From: EW11 sp035765635
Lineage (GTDB): Bacteria; Verrucomicrobiota; Verrucomicrobiia; Opitutales; Opitutaceae
Length of the DNA stretch: 64,000 bases
Assembly: GCA_035765635.1 (NCBI GenBank)
Contig: DASTWZ010000020.1
Span: 62,001-126,000, forward strand
Direction: 5' to 3'
The notes under the pieces were generated by a model. The model ran no database searches. It was not told the origin of the DNA and saw only the letters and a program-made list of their open reading frames with translations. Positions 26,326-35,487 of this stretch are shown here, piece by piece. How positions within the stretch are numbered: position 1 is the first letter of the stretch; every line of letters starts with the position of its first letter. The translations under genes and the position numbers were made by a program.

Positions 26326-27097
26326 GAAAACGGCTGGTGATTTTCGAAACCGTTTCCGCGTAGATCGGATCAGCCTTCAGCTTCACCCAGACGGGATGGG
26401 CTTGAAATGCCTTCCAGTGTTCGGCGTGCGCCGCGCGATTGGCGCCTGAAAGCATGTAGGTGAGGTGGGGGAGTCCGCGGCCGAGAATGCCTTGGCCGAA
26501 GAACACCGGACCAAGTTCGACCTCGTGCATAGTTTCGATTTCGCCGGCGTTGAACATCGCGACCTTCTTCAGGGCGCGCTCTTCGTTGTAGCTCTCGTAC
26601 GTGCGCAGCTCCATGATGCGCGCCTCTTTTTCCCGGGAGAGGTGAGGCAGCTCCAGTCGCGGCATGCCGGCGAACGCGAGATAGAGCCACGAATCAACGC
26701 GCTCGTAAGCCGGGTGGTCCTTCGAGGTTTTCGAAAAATAATCTCCGGCGGATTTCTGCACGGCGGCGTCGGCATTGATGGCCGTGTTCACCTCGATAAT
26801 TGACTCGAGCGAGGTGTGAGGAATGACGACCCAGACGGTCGCGCCTTCCTTCGGCTCGATTTCGTCGAAGACGCCGATCGGTTTGATCGACCGCGAATTG
26901 AGCGCGGGCAAAAGCGTTTTCTCCAAGTAGCCATGGAGCAGGTCGGCGCTCGCGCCGTTGCCTAACCGATAGGCGCGCAGTTCGTAGTAGTCGCGCGGCG
27001 AGGGCTCACTGCTCGCGGCGTGCAGGGCAGGTGAACTTTCGACCATCGCGAGTGCGGAGGCGGTGAGGCCGGTTTTGAGAAAATGGCGGCGTTGCAT
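26297..27097 (-). CDS. NIPSNAP-family protein with Tat signal
   Basis: 266 residues. An N-terminal twin-arginine signal (MQRRHFLKTGLTASALAM) is followed by two ferredoxin-like NIPSNAP repeats: YYELRAYRLGNGASADLLHGYL early and IMELRTYESYNEERALKKVAMF late, both with the ELR-Y core of the family. The substrate or role of exported NIPSNAP proteins is unknown. The start was taken at the twin-arginine Met rather than eight codons upstream. The OsmC gene lies 24 bases upstream on the same strand, so the two may be cotranscribed. Confidence 0.87.
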   Translation of the reverse strand: MQRRHFLKTGLTASALAMVESSPALHAASSEPSPRDYYELRAYRLGNGASADLLHGYLEKTLLPALNSRSIKPIGVFDEIEPKEGATVWVVIPHTSLESIIEVNTAINADAAVQKSAGDYFSKTSKDHPAYERVDSWLYLAFAGMPRLELPHLSREKEARIMELRTYESYNEERALKKVAMFNAGEIETMHEVELGPVFFGQGILGRGLPHLTYMLSGANRAAHAEHWKAFQAHPVWVKLKADPIYAETVSKITSRFLTPTAYSQI

Positions 27098-27121
27098 TCG
27101 GGGTAATCGCGAGAAAACCAA

Positions 27122-27544
27122 TCATTCGAGTTTCGCGGCGAGCGAAATCTGTGCGTTCAACACTTTCGAGACCGGGCAGTTCGCCTTCGCGTCGTTGGCG
27201 ATCTTCTCGAAATCGGCCGCGGAGATATTCGGCACGCGCGCGCTCAGGGTGAGATCGACCTTGGTGATCTTCGGATTGCCGTCGATCATGTCGAGCGTCA
27301 CGGCGGCCGTCGTGTTGATACGATCGGGAGTGTGCCCCGCTTTGCCGAGCGCGGCGGACAGGGCCATGCTGAAACAGCCTGCGTGCGCCGCGGCGATCAG
27401 CTCTTCGGGGTTCGTGCCTTTTCCACTCTCGAAACGAGTGGAGAAGGAATATTGTGAATCGACCAGGACGCCGCTCTCCGTGGAGATCGTGCCTTTGCCC
27501 TTTTTGAGGTCACCTTGCCAAACTGCGGATGCGCTTCGTTTCAT
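27122..27544 (-). CDS. OsmC-family peroxiredoxin-like protein
   Basis: 140 residues, full length for the OsmC subgroup. It starts RSASAVWQGDLKKGKGTIS. The first reactive cysteine lies in AAHAGCFSMALSAALG (about 77-92) and the second in NCPVSKVLNAQ (about 123-133). Members reduce organic hydroperoxides with lipoylated or dithiol donors. It heads a likely two-gene unit with the NIPSNAP gene and is divergent from the esterase gene. Confidence 0.93.
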   Translation of the reverse strand: MKRSASAVWQGDLKKGKGTISTESGVLVDSQYSFSTRFESGKGTNPEELIAAAHAGCFSMALSAALGKAGHTPDRINTTAAVTLDMIDGNPKITKVDLTLSARVPNISAADFEKIANDAKANCPVSKVLNAQISLAAKLE

Positions 27545-27762
27545 AAATAATAGGAATGGAAACCGAGCGTAGTCCTGGGCCTGAAAAGCTCAAATGATGG
27601 AGCGTGTTTGTCACGCAAGCGTTTGCCGCGGCCGATTCCGTCCGAGAGAATCGCGTCATTCTAGATTCACGACGTAACCGCAGAAATCGAAATCGCGCCG
27701 GCCTGAAAGCGCAGTCTGTACCTCGCATCTCGCACCACACCCCGACCCCAACAACGCCGATC

Positions 27763-28755
27763 ATGAAACTCAGACGCCATCTCCTGCCTCTCTCCACCGC
27801 GACACTCGCGCTATCTATTTTCGCCGCGGCGAGCTTTGCCGCGGAGGAGAAAGCGCCGGTGCGCAAGCCGGGCGAATATCCGCTCACCGCGGATTCATTG
27901 CCGCAGCCTGGAGTGCCGGTCGGCGCCGTGGAGGGCCCGCTGCTTTTTCACAGCACGAACATTCCCGGCACCGTGCGCCGCTATTGGATCTACGTGCCTG
28001 CGCAGTACGACGCTTCGAAAAAAGCGGCTGTGCTCGTGTTTCAAGACGGCCAGCGCGCACTGAACCCCACCGGGCCGCTGCGAGTGAATCGCGTATTGGA
28101 TAATCTGATACACAAGCGCGAGATTCCGGTGACGATTGGCATCTTCATCACGCCGGGCCAACTCGGCGATGTCTACCCGGACAATCTGGGAATGAACAAT
28201 CCCAACCACCGCGCCGAGGAGTACGACGCGCTGAACGACGCGTACACGCGGTTCATCGTCGACGAGATGCTTCCCGCCGTGGGAAAGCGCTACAACCTCA
28301 GCGATGATCCTGCGATGCGCGTGATCGGGGGAACCAGCAGCGGCGCGATTTGCGCGTTCACCGTGGCGTGGCATCGACCTGATCAATTTCGAAAAGTCAT
28401 CAGCATGATCGGCAGCTACACGTCGATCGGCTATCGCCCGGCCCACGATGGCGAGCCAATGGTTCCCGGAGGAGACCTGTATCCCACGTTGATTCGAAAG
28501 AATCCGATCAAACCGATTCGGATCTTTTTGCAGGATGGCTCGAACGATCTAAGCAACGAGCATGGCAACTGGTTTCTCGCGAACCAGCAGATGTTGTCTG
28601 CTTTCGAATACGCCAACGCCAATGCCGACAAAAATCACCAGCCTGGACCTCGCTACGATGTGAATCACGTCTGGGGCGACGGCTCGCATTCCGACACCCA
28701 CGGCGGCGCGATTCTGCCGGACATTCTGCGGTGGCTGTATCGAGACTGGAAGTAA
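27763..28755 (+). CDS. secreted alpha/beta-hydrolase esterase (enterochelin-esterase-like)
   Basis: 330 residues with a signal peptide (MKLRRHLLPLSTATLALSIFAAASFA). The mature part has the Esterase/Fes fold: RRYWIYVPAQYDASKKAAVLVFQDG, the nucleophile elbow GGTSSGAICAF (Ser near residue 190), then an acidic residue in FLQDGSNDLSN and a late His in WGDGSHSDTHGG. This suits an esterase acting on plant cell-wall esters or acyl sugars. The start MKLRRHL was selected because the 53 codons upstream lack signal character. A family B repeat follows the stop. Confidence 0.87.
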   Translation: MKLRRHLLPLSTATLALSIFAAASFAAEEKAPVRKPGEYPLTADSLPQPGVPVGAVEGPLLFHSTNIPGTVRRYWIYVPAQYDASKKAAVLVFQDGQRALNPTGPLRVNRVLDNLIHKREIPVTIGIFITPGQLGDVYPDNLGMNNPNHRAEEYDALNDAYTRFIVDEMLPAVGKRYNLSDDPAMRVIGGTSSGAICAFTVAWHRPDQFRKVISMIGSYTSIGYRPAHDGEPMVPGGDLYPTLIRKNPIKPIRIFLQDGSNDLSNEHGNWFLANQQMLSAFEYANANADKNHQPGPRYDVNHVWGDGSHSDTHGGAILPDILRWLYRDWK

Positions 28756-28769
28756 GCAAAAACCTTTGG

Positions 28770-28920
28770 CCCACGAATCACGAAGCACACGAAGTCCGGA
28801 AAAAATTTCCCACGGAATGCACCGAAGACACGGAGTTCTGAATTCGCATTCCGTGTTTTCGGTGCCTTCCGTGGGAAGAAATCAGTGGATCGATTTTATG
28901 TGCTTCGTGTGATTCGTGGG
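28770..28920. repeat. family B long inverted repeat, copy 2
   Basis: Starts CCCACGAATCACGAAGCACACG and ends with its complement; inner arms TTTCCCACGGAATGCACCG and CGGTGCCTTCCGTGGGAA. Same architecture as 19901 and 55214; lies 15 bases after the esterase stop. It could act as a transcription stop between convergent genes. Confidence 0.85.
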
Positions 28921-28951
28921 CAAAAAAGGCGTCGTCAAAAAGACGAGAGCA

Positions 28952-30835
28952 TTAGCGCTGCGGAAGAACCCGGAAGGCGCGGAAGGAATGCGGCGCGAGC
29001 TTGAATGCCGCGGTCTTTCCAACCGGGACGGCGGGTTTGCCGAAGCGGCGGAATTCTTTCCGCTCTTCGGTCTGCACCGTTTCTCCCGACGCCACATCTT
29101 CGATCTGCGTCGCGCTGAGCGGGAGCTCGGCTTTCACGTCCACCGCCTCATCGCGGAAATTTTCCACGGTGAAGACGCCGTTGTCGTAGGTGAAAAGACT
29201 GACCTTCGAGGGCGCGTCGATCTGCACGGGCAAATTCGCGGTGATCACCCGGCGAATCGCGGTCAGGACGGGCGCCGGCAGATTGTAGAGGTCCGCGAAA
29301 TTTTCCGGAATGGTCAGCACGTAGAGATGACCCTTCACGTAGTCCGCGTCGTGCAGCAGGGGCCAGCCGTTGTCGCCGTCGATGGCGGAGACCAGTTCCC
29401 ACGAATCATTCGTCCGATAGCCGATCTGCGGAATCAAGATCGCCTTGTCTCCTTCGACGAGACGCCAGTTCGCTTGAAACGTTTTCACCAAGGCGACACG
29501 CCCGGTGTCCTCGATCTCTGCGATTTGTTTGATGCCGCGATTCTCGAGCGCTTTCAGGAGGCCCGACGTGATCACGACCTTGTGGCCGGTGCGGACGTGC
29601 TCCTCGATTTTGTCGACGATTTTCTTGTCGAACGCCGCTTCGGCTGTGAGCAGCACGATCGATTCGTCCGTCGGAAATTCGGTCACGATCTCCATCGGCA
29701 ATCCGACCATACCGAGATAACTTTGAAGGAAATCTTCGCCGGTGGAGTGAAAGGGGCGATAGCTCTTCAAGCCGACCGGATGGCCGATTGCGCCGAGCGT
29801 CTTGTCCACTTCCTCGAAGGCGACACCGGCCACGCGGGCGTATGACGTCGGTTTCACCCTGCTGCCATCGGCGAGCGCGATCGGTTTCATCACATCGTCA
29901 TAGCGGAAACTCGTTTTTTGATCCTGCCACGGCGCGCGGAGCTTTGCGTCGAGCGGAATATGCGCTTGGCGAATATCGAAGAGCGTGATCTCCGGCGCCT
30001 TCGCGAAGAGTGTGACCCAGAGCTGTTCGGCGTAGCGATCGTAGTAGCGCGAGCCTCCGGTGTCGACCCAGCCGCCGCCGTTTCGACCGGGAGCGATGTT
30101 GGAGAAGTATCGGATAATTGAATACCCGTGATAAGGCTGAAGATGTTGCGCGCTCATGACCGCGTCGCGCGTTTCGGTGCCGGTGTAGATTCCGTCAAAG
30201 ATCGAGGGCTCTTTTTCCAGATTGAAGCCGAGGGCCTGGAAGTGCTCGTACCAGTTCGGATATTTGATGACGACGCGCACCTTCGGGTTAACTTTCTTGG
30301 CCGGCTTGACCACGAGGTCTTCTGCGGCATCGGCCATCAGCTTCAGGCGAAACTCCGTCCAGCTCTTGTCGCCGCGCGCTTTCCAATCGTATTCGGATTT
30401 CGCGCTCGTGAAGAAAAAGTCGTCCAGGATGACTTCGTCGAAATGCTTGGCCGCGTGCTCGGCGATTTCCTGCACCTTTTTGCGGTGCTCGGGATTGGCA
30501 TAGGAAAATGTTTCGAAGCGATTGCTCTCGTCCACGGTGTAGGTGATGCCGCCCGCGGTTTTGATGCCGTGCGATTCCCAGAACGCTTTGGCGGCATCGA
30601 GCGTCTTGTCGTCGACCATTAGCAAATCGCGATGCACCTCGAGATAGATTTTATCCACGTGCACCTGCTGCGTGAGCTCCTTGTAGCGCGCCTCCAGCCA
30701 TGCGGGATCCGCCATCTCCTTCACTTCGTAAGCGCGGCAATAAACCGCGACCTTGAAGTTTTCGTAGGCAAAAAGCTGCGTCGACAACGCGCTGCTCAAC
30801 AAAACGACGGCGGTGAACAGGGTTTTGATTTTCAT
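28952..30835 (-). CDS. secreted TIM-barrel-like protein, putative glycoside hydrolase relative
   Basis: 627 residues with a signal peptide (MKIKTLFTAVVLLSSALSTQLFA). The first 270 residues resemble a glycosidase-like barrel: KVAVYCRAYEVKEM, DKIYLEVHRD, GIKTAGGITY, a possible acidic motif FDEVILDDFFFTSAKSEYDW and VRVVIKYPNWYEHFQALG. The middle (about 380-480) looks like a beta-galactosidase trimerisation/GATase-like domain (SIVLLTAEAAFDKKIVDKIEEHV in part). A beta-sandwich tail ends RAFRVLPQR. I do not recognise a CAZy family; the fold is inferred from pattern only. It is divergent from the isomerase/GMC pair. Confidence 0.72.
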   Translation of the reverse strand: MKIKTLFTAVVLLSSALSTQLFAYENFKVAVYCRAYEVKEMADPAWLEARYKELTQQVHVDKIYLEVHRDLLMVDDKTLDAAKAFWESHGIKTAGGITYTVDESNRFETFSYANPEHRKKVQEIAEHAAKHFDEVILDDFFFTSAKSEYDWKARGDKSWTEFRLKLMADAAEDLVVKPAKKVNPKVRVVIKYPNWYEHFQALGFNLEKEPSIFDGIYTGTETRDAVMSAQHLQPYHGYSIIRYFSNIAPGRNGGGWVDTGGSRYYDRYAEQLWVTLFAKAPEITLFDIRQAHIPLDAKLRAPWQDQKTSFRYDDVMKPIALADGSRVKPTSYARVAGVAFEEVDKTLGAIGHPVGLKSYRPFHSTGEDFLQSYLGMVGLPMEIVTEFPTDESIVLLTAEAAFDKKIVDKIEEHVRTGHKVVITSGLLKALENRGIKQIAEIEDTGRVALVKTFQANWRLVEGDKAILIPQIGYRTNDSWELVSAIDGDNGWPLLHDADYVKGHLYVLTIPENFADLYNLPAPVLTAIRRVITANLPVQIDAPSKVSLFTYDNGVFTVENFRDEAVDVKAELPLSATQIEDVASGETVQTEERKEFRRFGKPAVPVGKTAAFKLAPHSFRAFRVLPQR

Positions 30836-30971
30836 GAGGTAAGGTAGCCAAAGTTCCCTCGTGCGCGTGGACTGTCAGCCGCCGGACTCCTCATCCGTTT
30901 GAGTGATCACATTCTGCTTCTTGCAAACGCAGCCGCGTCGTGAAGTTTCGCGAAACCCCACGAGTAATCCC

Positions 30972-31898
30972 ATGAATGTCTCTTCGCTTTCCCGCCGTGA
31001 ACTCCTCAAGTCCGTCGCCGCCGGTCTGGCCGCCGCGCCGCTCCTGAATGTCTCCACGCTTCTCGGCGCCGACACATCGTCGTCCACGGCTCCTTCGCCA
31101 GCTTCGGCAACTTCGCTCGCTGCGCACGACACGCCGCTGACCAGATCGCCGCTCAAACTCGGCATCGCCTCGATCTCGCTGAAAAATCTTTCGCTCGACG
31201 CGGTGATCGCGACGCTGCACCGGCTCGGCCTCGAGTACGTTTCACTCTATCGCACGCATGCGCCCTGGGGTGGAGACGTCGATGCCTGCCGCGTCGCCGG
31301 AGAAAAGCTGCGCGCCGCCCGTATCCACTTGATGGCTACAGGCGTGGTCAACCTGCCGAACGACGAAGCTGTCGTGCGCAAAGCCTTCGAAACGGCGAAG
31401 GCGGCGCAGCTTCCAGTGATGACTTGCCGGCCCAATCGCGACGCCTTTCCGCTGATCGAGCGGTTCGTGAAGGAATACAATATCCGCCTCGCGATTCATA
31501 ATCACGGGCCGGAGGACAAACTTTATCCAACGCCGAAAGAAGCGTGGGATGCGGCGGAAAAATACGACGAGCGAATCGGTCTTTGTATCGACGTGGGCCA
31601 TACCTCGCGCACGGCGATGGATCCGGTCGAGGCGATCGAGAAATATACATCGCGCCTTTACGATCTGCACATCAAGGACACGGTCGCGCCCATCGGCGCC
31701 GAGGACATTCCGGTGGAACTCGGTCGCGGTCGGATGAAAGTGGCCGCGATTTTGCAGGCCTTGATCAAGGTGAAATACGCCGGCCAGGTTGGCGTGGAGT
31801 ACGAGGTCGAAGGCCCGGGCAAAGAAGATCCTGTTCCTGGCGTCGCCGAATCGATCGGTTTCCTGCGGGGTGTGCTCTCAACGTTGAAATCCGCTTAA
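30972..31898 (+). CDS. Tat-exported sugar phosphate isomerase/epimerase-like protein
   Basis: 308 residues. A twin-arginine signal (LSRRELLKSVAAGLAAAPLL) is followed by a xylose-isomerase-like TIM barrel: KLGIASISLKNLSLDAVIATL, IRLAIHNHGPEDK, GLCIDVGHTSRTAMDP, LYDLHIKDT and GVEYEVEGPGKE carry the metal-binding Glu/Asp/His pattern of the family. It is probably a periplasmic sugar or inositol epimerase or dehydratase. The GMC oxidoreductase begins 4 bases downstream, so the two probably act in one pathway of sugar oxidation. The ATG at 30972 was chosen for the Tat motif. Confidence 0.87.
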   Translation: MNVSSLSRRELLKSVAAGLAAAPLLNVSTLLGADTSSSTAPSPASATSLAAHDTPLTRSPLKLGIASISLKNLSLDAVIATLHRLGLEYVSLYRTHAPWGGDVDACRVAGEKLRAARIHLMATGVVNLPNDEAVVRKAFETAKAAQLPVMTCRPNRDAFPLIERFVKEYNIRLAIHNHGPEDKLYPTPKEAWDAAEKYDERIGLCIDVGHTSRTAMDPVEAIEKYTSRLYDLHIKDTVAPIGAEDIPVELGRGRMKVAAILQALIKVKYAGQVGVEYEVEGPGKEDPVPGVAESIGFLRGVLSTLKSA

Positions 31899-31902
31899 CG
31901 TC

Positions 31903-33705
31903 ATGCCCCGCATTTCAGTTCGCGAAATCAAGGACAACTACGATGTGATCATCGTTGGGTCGGGCGCGGGAGGAGGGCAGGCCGCTTACACGCTCGCGAT
32001 GGAGGGCGTGAAAATTTTGATGCTCGAGGCGGGGCGCGACTATGATCCCACGACGGAGACGCCGATGTTTCAGGAGAATTTTCGCGCGCCGCTGCGTGCC
32101 GTCGGGACGCCCGACAAACCCTACGGCTTCTACGACGCCGGCGTGGCGGGCGGCTGGAAGATGGCGGACGAGCCGTACACCATGGGCGAGCAAGACCCCA
32201 CGCGGCACATGATGTGGTTTCGCACGCGAATGCTGGGCGGTCGGACGAATCACTGGTCACGCGTCGCGCTGCGGATGGGGCCGTATGATTTCAAGCCTTA
32301 CAGCCGCGACGGACTGGGCTTCGACTGGCCTGTTTCGTACGAGGAAATCGCGCCGTATTACGAAAAGGTGGAGACGCTCATCGGCGTTTATGGGCCCGAA
32401 GAGGAACTGGAAAACACGCCGTTTGGAAACAAGGGCGTGCTTCTGCCGCCGCCGCCCATGCGGCTCGCCGAACGTCTCGCTCAGGCGCGCGTGAAGCCAC
32501 TGGGGATTCCGGTGCTGCCCGCGCGTCGTGCCGTGCTCTCTCGGCGACTCGATGGCGAGGCGATCGCGCAAAAACTGCATCCGGGAAACGCGAAGGCTCA
32601 GCGCATCCTCGCCGAAAGCATCGCCGCGCGCGCCGCCTGTTTTTGGGCGACGCCGTGCGAGCGGGGTTGCTCGATCAAAGCGAACTATCAATCGACGACA
32701 GTGCATCTGCCGCCGGCACTCGCGACGGGCAATCTCGACCTCGTGACTGATGCGATGGTGCGTAGTGTAACCACGAATACAGCGGGCCGCGCGACCGGCG
32801 TGATTTTCGTCGATAAGAAAACTGGCCGCGAAGCTTCCGCCAGCGGGCGTGTCGTGATCCTCGCGGCGAGTTCGTATGAGAGCGTGCGAATACTGTTTAA
32901 TTCGAAGACGAATCAATTCGCCGAGGGCTTGGGCAACAGCGGCGGAGTGCTCGGCCGCAATCTCGTCAATACGGTGGGCACGTTCGGCGGAGGGCAGGTG
33001 CCGATGCTGGAAAATATGCCGCCGCACAATGAAGACGGCGCGGGCGGTCTGCATGCGTACATCCCCTGGTGGCTCTATCGCGAACAGGCCGCGGGCAAGC
33101 TCGGCTTTGCGCGCGGTTATCACATCGAATTTTCTGGCAACCGCGGCATGCCTCCCTTCGGCACGGGCGCGGGCGTGGCTTCTTTCAGCGGGGTGCCCTA
33201 TGGCGCGAAATTGAAAGCCGCGGCGCGTCGATACTATGGCTCGTTCATCGGCTTCTCCGGTCGAGGCGAGATGATCCCCAACAAATATTGCTTCTGCGAA
33301 ATCGATCCGGAGGTGAAAGATCGCTGGGGTATTCCAGTGCTGCGCTTCCACTGGAAATGGTCCGAACATGAGATCCGCCAGGCGGAGCACATGCAGCAGA
33401 CGTTCAAGCAGATCATCGAGGCGATGGGAGGCGTCGTGACAGACTTGAGACCGCGTTCCGCCGAGGGCGCCATCCAGCCGGGTGGCCGCATAATTCACGA
33501 AGTCGGTGGCGCGATGATGGGCGTGTCGCCGAAAACCTCTGTATTGAATAAATGGGGACAGACTTGGGACGTGAAAAACCTCTACGTCCTCGATGGGGCG
33601 GCGTTTTGTTCCAGCCCGGACAAAAATCCCACCCTCACGATCATGGCGCTGGCCTGGCGTTCCGCCGAGCGAATCATGGATGAAATGAAGCGCGGCGAAA
33701 TTTGA
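31903..33705 (+). CDS. GMC-family FAD oxidoreductase
   Basis: 600 residues. The FAD-binding start YDVIIVGSGAGGGQAAYTLA (about 9-28) and EAGRDYDP are clear. A cysteine pair region ACFWATPCERGCSIKANYQ (about 246-263) resembles gluconate/fructose dehydrogenase-type GMC enzymes. The C-terminal GMC domain has HEVGGAMMGVSP and NLYVLDGAAFCSSPDKNPTLT with the expected catalytic His and Asn. No signal peptide is present, and the small Tat subunit often paired with such enzymes is absent here. Coupled to the upstream isomerase-like gene; likely oxidises a sugar or polyol. Confidence 0.9.
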   Translation: MPRISVREIKDNYDVIIVGSGAGGGQAAYTLAMEGVKILMLEAGRDYDPTTETPMFQENFRAPLRAVGTPDKPYGFYDAGVAGGWKMADEPYTMGEQDPTRHMMWFRTRMLGGRTNHWSRVALRMGPYDFKPYSRDGLGFDWPVSYEEIAPYYEKVETLIGVYGPEEELENTPFGNKGVLLPPPPMRLAERLAQARVKPLGIPVLPARRAVLSRRLDGEAIAQKLHPGNAKAQRILAESIAARAACFWATPCERGCSIKANYQSTTVHLPPALATGNLDLVTDAMVRSVTTNTAGRATGVIFVDKKTGREASASGRVVILAASSYESVRILFNSKTNQFAEGLGNSGGVLGRNLVNTVGTFGGGQVPMLENMPPHNEDGAGGLHAYIPWWLYREQAAGKLGFARGYHIEFSGNRGMPPFGTGAGVASFSGVPYGAKLKAAARRYYGSFIGFSGRGEMIPNKYCFCEIDPEVKDRWGIPVLRFHWKWSEHEIRQAEHMQQTFKQIIEAMGGVVTDLRPRSAEGAIQPGGRIIHEVGGAMMGVSPKTSVLNKWGQTWDVKNLYVLDGAAFCSSPDKNPTLTIMALAWRSAERIMDEMKRGEI

Positions 33706-33729
33706 CCGAGGCTTCGGCCGATCTGGTTT

Positions 33730-34539
33730 TCAACTGCCGTCCGCGCGTGGCCAGCGCTCGATGAACGCGATCTGCGCGTCTCGATTGGGAACGGCCTCGC
33801 TGCCCGGGCGGTGGATGAAACGAAGCGGGTAGGCCGCGTCCAGCGACGTGATGGACACGGTCAGGCCGTTCACGCCGAAAAATGCCCGCCACGCCCCGCA
33901 GCCGATTTCGAAAAGATTTTCCGCGCGGCGCCTGATTCTGCGCGTCCGGTGCGGAGTCGGATCGCGCGACAACAGCTCGTTCAATCGAGGCCGGAAATCG
34001 ATTTGGAAATTTTCCTGCAGCCACGCGGCCTGCGTGTTTGCCAGTTCGGAAAATTGAATCGTGTACGGAGGCGCGACCTTCAGCGCGGCGTCCACGTCTT
34101 CGATCCAGCCGGCGCGCTCCTCGGGGAAGGCGTCGTAGTTTGGGATGTAGGGTTTGATGTCGAAAACCGGCGTGCCATCCAACAGATCGCACGGGCCGAG
34201 AATCAATTTCAGGCCGTCGATCCCGAGAAGTTGAACACTCGTCAATCCGAGCGGATTCGGTCGGTGCGGAGAGCGCGTGGCGAAGAGTCCGCGGCGCTGG
34301 GCGGGTCCGCGAGGCGGAAGCACGGAGGGTCGCCACGTCGTGTTGCGGTGAAACCACCAGATCAACCAAATCCTGGTAAAACCGGCGAGATCGCGAAGGG
34401 CCTCTCTGTATCCACTTTCTGGGCACAGCTCGAGGACGTTGCGCTCCGCGGCCTGATCAGACGGTTGATGCGGTGTGTCGAATTTCACGTGCTTCTCGGT
34501 GCGAAGAAAACCGATGGGCTTGAGCGAAAGAGAAAGCAT
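33730..34539 (-). CDS. trmO: TrmO/TsaA-family tRNA methyltransferase
   Basis: 269 residues. TrmO uses S-adenosylmethionine to N6-methylate t6A37 in tRNA. The first 140 residues carry the family signatures LKPIGFLRTEKHVKFDTPHQ, LAGFTRIWLIWWFH, LFATRSPHRPNPLGLTSVQLL and LLDGTPVFDIKPYIPNYDAF. The C-terminal part (about 150-269) is a second domain as in E. coli TrmO, with a VSITSLDAAYPLRFI segment. The ATG at 34539 was preferred over one 57 bases upstream. It is divergent from the CvfB gene (84-base gap). Confidence 0.9.
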   Translation of the reverse strand: MLSLSLKPIGFLRTEKHVKFDTPHQPSDQAAERNVLELCPESGYREALRDLAGFTRIWLIWWFHRNTTWRPSVLPPRGPAQRRGLFATRSPHRPNPLGLTSVQLLGIDGLKLILGPCDLLDGTPVFDIKPYIPNYDAFPEERAGWIEDVDAALKVAPPYTIQFSELANTQAAWLQENFQIDFRPRLNELLSRDPTPHRTRRIRRRAENLFEIGCGAWRAFFGVNGLTVSITSLDAAYPLRFIHRPGSEAVPNRDAQIAFIERWPRADGS

Positions 34540-34623
34540 TGGCGGACGAATCGCAGGAATAGGCGCTGAGGGCAACGCGTGGATTTGCCTCCCCAACGCA
34601 CGCCTTTCCCCTCAGTTTGCGGC

Positions 34624-35457
34624 ATGGCACAGATCGGTCGGCGCAACTCTCTTCTCATCGTCCGCGAGGCGCCGCCTGGGCTTTACCTCGATGGCGGCGA
34701 ACATGGTGAGGTGTTGCTGCCCGGTCGGTACATCACGATGGATGCGGTGCCAGGGAAGACGATCGACGTCTTTGTTTATCGTGACTCAGAAGACAGGTTA
34801 GTCGCGACGACGGAGGAACCTTACGCGCAGGTCGGCGAGTTTGCGTATCTGCGGGTGGTTGGGGTCAATCCGCGTGTCGGCACGTTTCTCGATTGGGGAC
34901 TCGAAAAAGATCTCCTGCTTCCGGCGCGCGAGCAGACCAAGCCATTGAATACGGGAGACTGGGTGGTCGTGCATGTTGGGCTCGATGAGCGCACGGACCG
35001 TATCGTGGCCAGCATGCGTCTGAACCGCCATTTCAGCGCATCGTTTCCGGAGTATGCCGAAGGTCAGCCGGTCAAGCTGTTGATCTATGGCGACACCCCG
35101 CTCGGCTACAACGCGGTGGTCAACCATCTGCATCGCGGACTGCTTTATCGGAATGATATTCCCGGCGAACTCGCGGTCGGGCAGGCGCTGGACGGTTTTG
35201 TGCGTGTCGTACGGCCCGACGGTAAGATCGACCTCGGCTTGGATCGCGTGGGTTACAGGCGGATTGGTCCGTTATCGGAGCAAATTATCGAATCGCTGAA
35301 AGCCGCTGGCGGCCGCATGCCTTTCAACGACGAGAGCACACCGGAGGAAATTCGTGCCGCGTTCGGCGTGAGCAAGAAAGCGTTCAAACAAGCCATCGGC
35401 GCGCTTTACCGCGATCGCAAGATCCTCATCGAGTCCCACGGCATACGTCTGTGCTGA
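34624..35457 (+). CDS. CvfB-like S1 RNA-binding protein
   Basis: 277 residues of the CvfB/YitL family: an N-terminal S1-like region (NSLLIVREAPPGLYLDGGEHGEVLLP in part), two S1 domains (GEFAYLRVVGVNPRVGTFLDWGLEKDLLLP and the region around GQALDGFVRVVRPDGKIDL) and a C-terminal winged helix (TPEEIRAAFGVSKKAFKQAIGALYRDRKI in part). It binds RNA and in Firmicutes affects virulence-gene expression; its role here is unknown. The ATG at 34624 is preceded by unrelated sequence, and an upstream in-frame start at 34579 would overlap the divergent promoter region. Confidence 0.9.
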   Translation: MAQIGRRNSLLIVREAPPGLYLDGGEHGEVLLPGRYITMDAVPGKTIDVFVYRDSEDRLVATTEEPYAQVGEFAYLRVVGVNPRVGTFLDWGLEKDLLLPAREQTKPLNTGDWVVVHVGLDERTDRIVASMRLNRHFSASFPEYAEGQPVKLLIYGDTPLGYNAVVNHLHRGLLYRNDIPGELAVGQALDGFVRVVRPDGKIDLGLDRVGYRRIGPLSEQIIESLKAAGGRMPFNDESTPEEIRAAFGVSKKAFKQAIGALYRDRKILIESHGIRLC

Positions 35458-35487
35458 GCCGCGAAAGCGGCCGCGAAGAATTTTTTT

